A stretch of DNA of 13,634 nt from JBEKTY01 sp049515555 (GTDB taxonomy: Bacteria; Planctomycetota; Planctomycetia; Pirellulales; Thermoguttaceae), in contig JBEKTY010000194.1 in NCBI GenBank assembly GCA_049515555.1, forward strand, positions 1 to 13,634, written 5' to 3'. Made by a program: the position numbers and the translations under genes. Position 1 is the stretch's first letter, and each line of letters opens with the position of its first letter. The notes under the pieces are model-generated. The model had not been told where the DNA came from and ran no database searches. It worked only from the letters and a program-made list of their open reading frames with translations. Positions 8,140 through 13,634 of this stretch are shown here, piece by piece.

Positions 8140-8167
8140 ATGATATGCGTCAGACAAGCGATATCAT
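8140..8167. promoter_or_regulatory. Inverted repeat between divergent promoters, candidate shared operator
   Basis: ATGATAT (8140-8146) and ATATCAT (8161-8167) are exact reverse complements separated by 14 bp. Their centres lie 21 bp apart, two helical turns, as expected for a dimeric repressor or activator contacting one face. The site lies between the outward-facing promoters at 8089-8117 (minus) and 8213-8240 (plus). No regulator gene is present in the window, so the factor is unknown. AT-rich 7-mers can pair by chance. Confidence 0.35.
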
Positions 8168-8212
8168 GGTCTCGTAATGGAGCAGCATCGTCCCGCTTTG
8201 TGCCCGTGTCCG

Positions 8213-8240
8213 TTGTCTTTCTCGGCCCGCCAAGTATAGT
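8213..8240 (+). promoter_or_regulatory. Sigma70-type promoter for the dockerin-protein/sulfatase block
   Basis: TTGTCT (8213-8218; four of six match TTGACA) and TATAGT (8235-8240; five of six match TATAAT) are separated by 16 bp. The predicted transcription start is near 8247, ~50 nt before ATG 8297. It would probably also drive the sulfatase and the following lyase-like gene. Confidence 0.5.
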
Positions 8241-8296
8241 GGAGCGTATTCCGTTTGACCCGCCTCCCAACCCCACCCAACAAAGAGCATCCGACC

Positions 8297-11047
8297 ATGA
8301 GATACCCGTCCGCGACCCGCTTTCTCCGACTGCTGATTTGCGTGTCCGCCTGTCTCCTGGCCCTGCCCGCCACACTCCACGCCGGCACCGTGAAAGTGGC
8401 GACGAACCTTTCCCACATGCACTACTTCGCGCAACAGAACACGTTCGCCAACCTGCTCCTGAACTTTCTACCATCGGGCGGCACGCTGGGGGTTGACCTG
8501 ACCGAGGATGGCGTCAGCAAGCGGGGCGGGGGAAGCTTCTTCGATTATGATCCCACGGCGCATCTGTGGCCGGACAGCACCGACAACCCGGCCGCCTGGT
8601 ACAAGCTGAGCTATCACTGCGACGCGGAAAGCGGCAAGAACTACGTGTCGGTGAGCGGCGGGTTCACCGTGGTCAAGCCGCCGCTCAATGACGGGAAAGG
8701 CAACTGGACCGCCTGGCTGGCGTTCAAGGAAAGCGCACTGCGCAAGAGCGGCAACCGGGTCCGCTTGGGCATAAACTACGCCGAGGACGACCTTGGCAAG
8801 GACGGCCTGGCCAAGCACCCGATTTCGCGCATCAAACTCCTTTACCCCGGCTGCACGGACGATGATTTCCTGAGTCCGGTATTCAAACAACGGGCGGGCG
8901 GTTATTGCCGTTTTCGGTTCTGCGACCCGATGAACATGAACGGCCGCCGCGTCTCTTGCGGCCTGGACGTGCCCGGGACCAGCAATACCTACGAGCGGGA
9001 AGGCAAAGGGATCTTGCGCGCGGTGAACGCGCCGGGCAACGTGCAAACGCAGACCTACGGCACTCCCCAACAGGGCTGGTTCCACAACATGTCTTGGGGC
9101 AAGGGCCCGGGGGCCGGCAACCATATGACCGTCTGGACCGGGAAGAAATATGAAGAGGTGAGCCCCGGCATCGGCTGCATGGCCCCTTGCGAACTGGAAT
9201 ACGTGCTCAATGAACGTTTCTTTCTTTTCCAGGCCCGAGTCGGCATTGATCATGAAGTGGACAACGCCAGCCAGACCCCGCACGGCAGTGTCACCTTCCA
9301 AGTCTGGGCCGCCACGGTCGCCAAACCGGGACCGAACGATTACAAGCTGCTCAAGGAAATCAAGAACCTGACCAGCAAGTCGTGGGAGACAATCCTGGTG
9401 GACGTCACCGGCATGGCGCGGCTGAAACTCAAGATGCTGGACAACGGCGACCCGAACGGGCACGTGGATATCCATAACCCCAGTCTCTATTTCTACCAGC
9501 GGTGGTCCGATCGCACCCTGCCGCGGTGCATCGGCTCCGACGGGCAGGGAACGTTCCGGGAAGGACTGCCCTACGAATATGCCATGCGCATCTGCAACGA
9601 CCTGAACGCCGACATCTGGATCAATATTCCATGCACCGCAGATAACGACTATGGCGCGGCTTTGAAAGGATCGGTCTGTCATGATGCACTGATGCGCAAC
9701 AGCCACCCCGCGGGCGATTGCAACCTGGACGGGAAGGTGACGTACGCCGATTTTAAAATCCTGGCAGCCAACTTCGGCGGCGACGGCGAAAAAGACAAAC
9801 GCTGGTGGTCGCAGGGCGACTTCAACAACGACCAGGTCGTGGGCCTGGACGACCTCAAGTTGCTGCTCATGAACACCGATCTGAACGCCTGGACGACCGC
9901 CCAGCGCCAGGAGTTGAACGCCTTCCTGGCAGCCCATCCCGGGCCGTATGTGCTGGGACCGGACCCCAAGACAAGGCAAGGTACGTGGATGCTCAAGACT
10001 TGGCGCAACCATACCAAAGGGTTGATGCTTCCGGTGCAGGAGGATTCCGGCGGCAAACCTGCCCGCTTCATGGTAAGCGCCGAGCCGCGGCATGGCCGGC
10101 TGGACGTGTCGGCCTTTCCCACCATCCGCTACGCGCCCAACCAGGACTATCTGGGCATTGATGATTTCATCGTCGTGGCGCTGGATGACCATGCCGCGGC
10201 GAGCAACCCGATCTGGATCGCCGTGGAGGTTGCGGCCTCCGTTGATTCCGATGTGATCGCCAATTATCATTGCGATGAAAACTCCGGCACGACCATGATC
10301 GACACCGGCGGCAACAAAGGGGAACTGAAAAACACGGTCCGCTGGACCGCCGGCGAATCCAAAGGTGGGCTGGCTTTTTCCTGGACCCTGAAAGGCATGG
10401 TCGCGACGCCGGGATATGTCAAGCTGGGAAACAGTCCGGCGATGGAGGGCACGGCCTATTCCTTTTCGCTCTGGGTGAAGCCGGAGGAAATTCCAACCGT
10501 GCAAAGCACGGGGTCGCCGGAGGGATGCGTCGGCATAAGGGCTGCGGCCGGGCTGCTTGTCAAGCCGGACTGGCGGCTGAATTGCAGCGGACTTTTTTTC
10601 AAGGCGGATGAGAAGGAGAGTGGCAAGGGCCGGTTCGTGATGCGCCATAGCATGTGGTTCAGCGCGCCTGCCTTGGAAGCGGTCTCCCCTGTGACGTATG
10701 CTCCGGGCCAGTGGCATCATCTGGTGGGGGTGGTGGCTCCGAAGGCCCAGGACCTCGCCGCCGGGCAGTCGGCCAAATCTTTTGGCGTGGTGTGGCTGTA
10801 CGTGGACGGCAAGCTGGCCCAGAAGACGTATTTCAGCGGCGACGGGGAAATGCAGAACCACATGGTGAACTATTACCTGGATGCGGTGGTGCCGGAAAGG
10901 AAGCTCAACCCGAATACCATCCGCGACCCGCCCTATGTTTTCACATGGAAACCGGCGAGGTCGGGAACCTATCGGCTGATCGCCGCGGCCACAGACGACA
11001 CGGACCTGGTGTCAGCCTCGCCGCCGGTGACCATCACGGTGAAATGA
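8297..11047 (+). CDS. Exported dockerin mosaic protein: incomplete glycosidase-like domain, NPCBM, dockerin, cadherin-like, LamG, Ig-like
   Basis: The start is ATG 8297 (916 aa), preceded by AAAGAG at 8282-8287. The frame stays open to a TTG at 8255, but the signal peptide begins at 8297 (MRYPSATRFLRLLICVSACLLALPATLHA|GT). Residues ~30-215 and ~402-455 recall two blocks of a planctomycete glycosidase-like family (HPISRIKLLYPG ending in RFCDP; WSDRTLP...LPYEYAMRICNDLNADIWINIPCTADNDY). Between them, ~290-400 reads as an NPCBM sugar-binding module (GIGCMAPCELEYVL, ARVGIDHE, VDVTGMARLKLKMLDNGD). Residues 473-525 are a two-loop type I dockerin (D474-x-N476-x-D478-G; D508-x-N510-x-D512). Then come a cadherin-like segment (~584-645), a LamG-like jellyroll (~650-855) and a half-size Ig-like end (~856-916). 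The segment expected to carry the catalytic Glu is absent, so it may be non-catalytic. The family match is from memory. It is the first gene of the rightward block; its stop overlaps an ATG at 11044. Confidence 0.85.
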   Translation: MRYPSATRFLRLLICVSACLLALPATLHAGTVKVATNLSHMHYFAQQNTFANLLLNFLPSGGTLGVDLTEDGVSKRGGGSFFDYDPTAHLWPDSTDNPAAWYKLSYHCDAESGKNYVSVSGGFTVVKPPLNDGKGNWTAWLAFKESALRKSGNRVRLGINYAEDDLGKDGLAKHPISRIKLLYPGCTDDDFLSPVFKQRAGGYCRFRFCDPMNMNGRRVSCGLDVPGTSNTYEREGKGILRAVNAPGNVQTQTYGTPQQGWFHNMSWGKGPGAGNHMTVWTGKKYEEVSPGIGCMAPCELEYVLNERFFLFQARVGIDHEVDNASQTPHGSVTFQVWAATVAKPGPNDYKLLKEIKNLTSKSWETILVDVTGMARLKLKMLDNGDPNGHVDIHNPSLYFYQRWSDRTLPRCIGSDGQGTFREGLPYEYAMRICNDLNADIWINIPCTADNDYGAALKGSVCHDALMRNSHPAGDCNLDGKVTYADFKILAANFGGDGEKDKRWWSQGDFNNDQVVGLDDLKLLLMNTDLNAWTTAQRQELNAFLAAHPGPYVLGPDPKTRQGTWMLKTWRNHTKGLMLPVQEDSGGKPARFMVSAEPRHGRLDVSAFPTIRYAPNQDYLGIDDFIVVALDDHAAASNPIWIAVEVAASVDSDVIANYHCDENSGTTMIDTGGNKGELKNTVRWTAGESKGGLAFSWTLKGMVATPGYVKLGNSPAMEGTAYSFSLWVKPEEIPTVQSTGSPEGCVGIRAAAGLLVKPDWRLNCSGLFFKADEKESGKGRFVMRHSMWFSAPALEAVSPVTYAPGQWHHLVGVVAPKAQDLAAGQSAKSFGVVWLYVDGKLAQKTYFSGDGEMQNHMVNYYLDAVVPERKLNPNTIRDPPYVFTWKPARSGTYRLIAAATDDTDLVSASPPVTITVK

Positions 11048-11079
11048 ACGATCCGCAACCACAACTCGGGGCTGGAACC

Positions 11080-12963
11080 ATGCTTCGCTATTGTCTGCCG
11101 CTCGGACTCTGCCTTCTGGTCTCGACCGCATTTTCGTGCGCCGAGCCGGTGCGCGCGGCCGATCGCCCCAATATCTTGTGGCTGGTCAGCGAAGACAACG
11201 ACACGTTTCTCGGCTGCTACGGCGACCGACTGGCGCGGACTCCCACGCTCGACAAGCTGGCCCGTGATGGCGTGCTCTACGAACGCTGTTTCGCTTGGCC
11301 GGTCTGCGCAACCTCGCGTTTCGCCCTGATCAGCGGGATGTACGCGGTCTCCTGCGGGCCGGCAGAACACATGCGAGCCCAGGGAAAGATACCCGGTTGG
11401 CTTAAAGGCTTTCCGGCCTACCTTCGCGAGGCCGGCTATTTCACCACGAACAACGCCAAGACCGACTACAACTCGCCCATTCGCGTCAAGGAAGCCTGGG
11501 ACCTGTGCGGCAGCGGCGCCCATTGGCGGAAACGCAACCCGGACAAACCGTTCTTCAGCGTCTTCAACCACGAGGTCACGCACGAGAGTTGCCTGTTTCC
11601 GAAGAAAGAGCTGCCGTTGGGTTTCCCGCCAACCGACCGGTCGAAGATTCGCATCCCGCCCTACCAGCCCGACACGCCCGAGATGCGCGCCGACTGGGGC
11701 CGCTACTACGACCACATGAAACTGCTCGACGAGCAGATCGCGGCGAAGTTGAAGGCGCTCGAGGACGACGGACTGGCCGATAATACGATCGTGTTCTACT
11801 ACTCGGACAATGGCGGCGTGTTGCCGCGGAGCAAGCGATTCCTGGAAGAGAGCGGCACGCACGTTCCGCTCGTCATCTATTTTCCGCCCAAATGGCGGCA
11901 CTTGGCGCCCGCTCCACCCGGCTCTCGGATTCGCGAGCCGGTCAGCTTCCTCGATTTTGCGCCGACCGTGCTTTCGCTCTCGGGCGTGAAGATTCCCAAG
12001 CACATGCAGGGCCGAGCTTTTGCCGGGCCCGCGAAGGCCCCGGCCAACGAGTTCGTCATGATCACCCGCGATCGGATGGACGAGTGCTACGACATGATGC
12101 GGTCGATCATGGACAAACGGTGGCTCTACGTTCGCAACTACCGGTCCGACCTGCCTTATGTTCAATGGCTCGCCTATCCGTTCGAGGCCCGGGGGTACCA
12201 ATCGTGGGCCCGCATGGCGCGCGAGAACAAATTGACGCCCGCAACGGCCATGTTCTGGGGAGAGAAACCCGTCGAGGAGCTGTATGACATGGACGCCGAC
12301 CCGGACAGCATCCACAACCTGGCCGCGGATCCCTCGCATCGCGCGACGCTCGATCGCATGCGGGCCGAACTCCGTCGCCGAGTGCTCTTTGCCCACGACA
12401 ACGGGTTCATTCCCGAGGGCTCGCCGTTGGAGGGTTACGAGCAGTCGCGCCGGCCGGGGGCCGTGCCGATGGAGCGCCTGTTCGACCTGGCCAATACGGC
12501 CTCGCAGCGAGACGCGGCGAATCTGCCCGCCATGATCGCCGCGCTCGGCGATGCGAACGAAGCCGTTCGCTGGTGGGGCGCGCAGGGTTGCGCGATGCTG
12601 GGCGCCCGGGCGGCGCCCGCTGAGGCGGCGCTCCGCAAGCGGCTCGACGATCCCTCCGGCGCCGTGCAGGCCGCCGCCGCCGAATCGCTGATCCGGCTCG
12701 GCCGTGCGGAAGCCGCCCTCCCGGCATTGGAACGCGGGCTGGCCGGCGACGGTTTCTATGCCCTGCACGCGGCCAACGTGCTTTACCGGGCCGGTCCGGC
12801 CGCCCGCCCATTGTTGCCGGCAATGAAACGCCGGCTGGCCGAAACGGCCGAAGCTCCGGGCAATTCAGCGTCGTTCTTTGTCAATCGTATTCTTATGCAC
12901 GTCGTCGCAGTGCTGGAGGGCCGCGAGCAGCCGTTGGTCTACCCACCGCACGACGGACCGTGA
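11080..12963 (+). CDS. Exported sulfatase (S1 family) with C-terminal HEAT-like repeats
   Basis: Expected to hydrolyse sulfate esters on polysaccharides or sugars. From ATG 11080 it is 627 aa with a signal peptide ending near residue 27 (VRAA|DRPN). An in-frame ATG at 11044 overlaps the previous stop as ATGA, but would add 12 hydrophilic residues before the signal peptide; GGGG at 11068-11071 supports 11080. The sulfatase core shows RPNILWLVSEDND (29-41, metal-binding E38/D39), the modification site C76-A-T-S-R80, H164 and H168 in NHEVTH, metal-binding D243-N244 in YYSDNGG, and the terminal ELYDMDADPDSIHNLA block (~400-415). C76 should be converted to formylglycine, although Thr78 stands where Pro or Ala is usual. 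Residues ~480-590 are HEAT-like helical repeats (DANEAVRWWGAQG, DPSGAVQAAAAESLIRLG), an extension seen in planctomycete sulfatases. No maturing enzyme is in the window. The frame is open upstream to 10654, but that part is only antiphase to the previous gene. Confidence 0.93.
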   Translation: MLRYCLPLGLCLLVSTAFSCAEPVRAADRPNILWLVSEDNDTFLGCYGDRLARTPTLDKLARDGVLYERCFAWPVCATSRFALISGMYAVSCGPAEHMRAQGKIPGWLKGFPAYLREAGYFTTNNAKTDYNSPIRVKEAWDLCGSGAHWRKRNPDKPFFSVFNHEVTHESCLFPKKELPLGFPPTDRSKIRIPPYQPDTPEMRADWGRYYDHMKLLDEQIAAKLKALEDDGLADNTIVFYYSDNGGVLPRSKRFLEESGTHVPLVIYFPPKWRHLAPAPPGSRIREPVSFLDFAPTVLSLSGVKIPKHMQGRAFAGPAKAPANEFVMITRDRMDECYDMMRSIMDKRWLYVRNYRSDLPYVQWLAYPFEARGYQSWARMARENKLTPATAMFWGEKPVEELYDMDADPDSIHNLAADPSHRATLDRMRAELRRRVLFAHDNGFIPEGSPLEGYEQSRRPGAVPMERLFDLANTASQRDAANLPAMIAALGDANEAVRWWGAQGCAMLGARAAPAEAALRKRLDDPSGAVQAAAAESLIRLGRAEAALPALERGLAGDGFYALHAANVLYRAGPAARPLLPAMKRRLAETAEAPGNSASFFVNRILMHVVAVLEGREQPLVYPPHDGP

Positions 12964-13012
12964 CCGGCCGGCTTACTCATCTTGAACGCGTACGATCTGT
13001 GAAATGTCGGGG

Positions 13013-13019
13013 AAAGGAG
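13013..13019 (+). promoter_or_regulatory. Strong ribosome-binding site for the lyase-like gene
   Basis: AAAGGAG lies 7 nt before ATG 13027. It is the best Shine-Dalgarno match in the window and fixes this start. The 63-bp gap from the sulfatase stop shows no terminator, consistent with co-transcription. Confidence 0.8.
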
Positions 13020-13026
13020 AATTCGC

Positions 13027-13634
13027 ATGAAATCGTTCATCTTGGCGGCAGCGGCCGTCTGTTGTGCAGTCACGGCGGCCCCGGCGCAGGACATCTCCCA
13101 GGGCAAGAGCAAGCAGCTTGCCGCCCGTCCGCAAGCTGCTTCCGCAAGAGAGTCTCACCCCATCCTTCTTCTGCGCCCCGACCAGGCGGAGCTGTATAAA
13201 CCGCGCGTCGCAGACATGCCCGAGAAGACCAAGACCTTCGGGCTGACCACCGACATTATTCTGGCGGCGATGATCGACTACCTGCGGGGAAGGCGCTGCG
13301 AGGAAGCGGTCACCTTCGTGGAGAAAGCCCTTGCTTCCAAGGATGACGGCAGGATCGCGATGGCAGTCCTCGTCTATGACGTGCAATACCCATTCTTGAC
13401 CGCGCAAGAGCGGAGTTCTTTTCGCGCGCGGTTTCTGGAGTGGGTCGAGCCGGTCTACCAGAATTCAGTCAACTCGAAGCACTGGATGTTCTCCCGCCGT
13501 TTTGTGAACAACTGGACCTACGGCTATGGCGGGATGACCGTGCAGAGCCTGTTGTTCATCGGCCTGGCTTTTCCCGAGCATCCCCGTTCGGCCCTCTACG
13601 TGGCGCGGGGAAAAGAGCTTCTCACCTGGGTCCT
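13027..13634 (+). CDS. Exported alpha/alpha-toroid polysaccharide lyase-like protein, 3' truncated by window edge
   Basis: The frame is open from ATG 13027 to the last base (202 complete codons). It has a signal peptide MKSFILAAAAVCCAVTAAPA|QD (cleavage after residue 20) and a strong ribosome-binding site. The remaining residues are mostly helical with aromatic and Arg/Asn-rich segments: TTDIILAAMIDYLRG, LTAQERSSFRARFLEWVEPVY, SRRFVNNWTYGYGGMTVQSLLFIGLAFPEHP. The NNW...GGM...LFIGLAFPEHP pattern resembles the N-terminal helical toroid of heparinase II/III-type and related alginate lyases, which cleave uronic-acid-containing chains by beta-elimination. The catalytic Tyr/His region and the beta-sandwich would lie outside the window, so family and substrate remain uncertain. 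It lies 63 bp behind the sulfatase, probably in the same operon, which fits desulfation coupled to cleavage of an anionic polysaccharide. Confidence 0.8.
   Translation, partial: MKSFILAAAAVCCAVTAAPAQDISQGKSKQLAARPQAASARESHPILLLRPDQAELYKPRVADMPEKTKTFGLTTDIILAAMIDYLRGRRCEEAVTFVEKALASKDDGRIAMAVLVYDVQYPFLTAQERSSFRARFLEWVEPVYQNSVNSKHWMFSRRFVNNWTYGYGGMTVQSLLFIGLAFPEHPRSALYVARGKELLTWV

Noticed and set aside
8255..8296. TTG start for the dockerin protein
   Set aside because: It would place 14 hydrophilic residues before a good signal peptide and lies only a few bases from the predicted transcription start; ATG 8297 is better.
8468..10861. 797-codon open frame on the minus strand
   Set aside because: It is antisense to the dockerin protein, whose frame has a signal peptide and recognisable domains. 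The minus translation shows no family motifs, and long antisense frames are expected in GC-rich DNA.
10654..11079. Upstream extension of the sulfatase frame
   Set aside because: It overlaps the previous gene in another frame and encodes no known domain; the signal peptide begins at 11080.
10969..12768. 599-codon open frame on the minus strand
   Set aside because: It lies antisense to the clear sulfatase and shows no recognisable motifs or signal peptide.
1..13634. CRISPR arrays, tRNA or rRNA genes, transposase genes
   Set aside because: No regularly spaced repeats, no tRNA-like cloverleaf, no rRNA-like sequence and no transposase or integrase motifs were seen by eye.

Overview
The window looks like part of a carbohydrate-utilisation locus from a Planctomycetota-like bacterium, possibly another member of the PVC group. 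This is inferred from GC-rich DNA, large exported multidomain proteins, a planctomycete-style type I dockerin motif, a sulfatase with a HEAT-repeat tail, and a sialate O-acetylesterase-like enzyme. No ribosomal or other taxonomic marker is present, so the lineage is an inference. Every gene whose N-terminus is visible carries a signal peptide, so the products act in the periplasm-like space or outside the cell.

Layout. Positions 1-1076 hold the 3' part of a SASA-family carbohydrate acetylesterase; its catalytic Ser codon appears to be cut by the window edge. A 114-bp gap containing a long imperfect inverted repeat (1079-1164) separates it from a 1257-residue exported protein (1191-4964) with a parallel beta-helix, a FlgD-like Ig segment, a beta-propeller-like region with one EF-hand loop, and a CBM9/DOMON-like C-terminus. 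A 473-bp gap without genes follows, lying between convergent genes; it contains a nested set of inverted repeats (5160-5249). On the minus strand, 5438-7972 encodes an exported discoidin plus double beta-helix (pectate-lyase-superfamily/GH55-like) protein. It is divergent from a plus-strand block: 8297-11047 (a dockerin-bearing mosaic protein with an incomplete barrel-like domain), 11080-12963 (sulfatase) and 13027-13634+ (5' part of a protein resembling alpha/alpha-toroid polysaccharide lyases, still open at the window edge).

The 324-bp divergent intergenic region (7973-8296) is the best regulatory region. It has a consensus-like sigma70 promoter in each direction and, between them, a 7+14+7 inverted repeat that could be a shared operator.

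Taken together, the deacetylase, sulfatase, two beta-helix proteins, a lyase-like protein and several carbohydrate-binding modules suggest stepwise removal of acetyl and sulfate groups and cleavage of an anionic polysaccharide. No transporter, regulator gene, SusC/D pair or sulfatase-maturing enzyme lies in the window. The most unusual item is the 8297-11047 protein: it appears to contain pieces of a recognised planctomycete glycosidase-like family split by an inserted carbohydrate-binding module, and to end in a dockerin before the expected catalytic segment.
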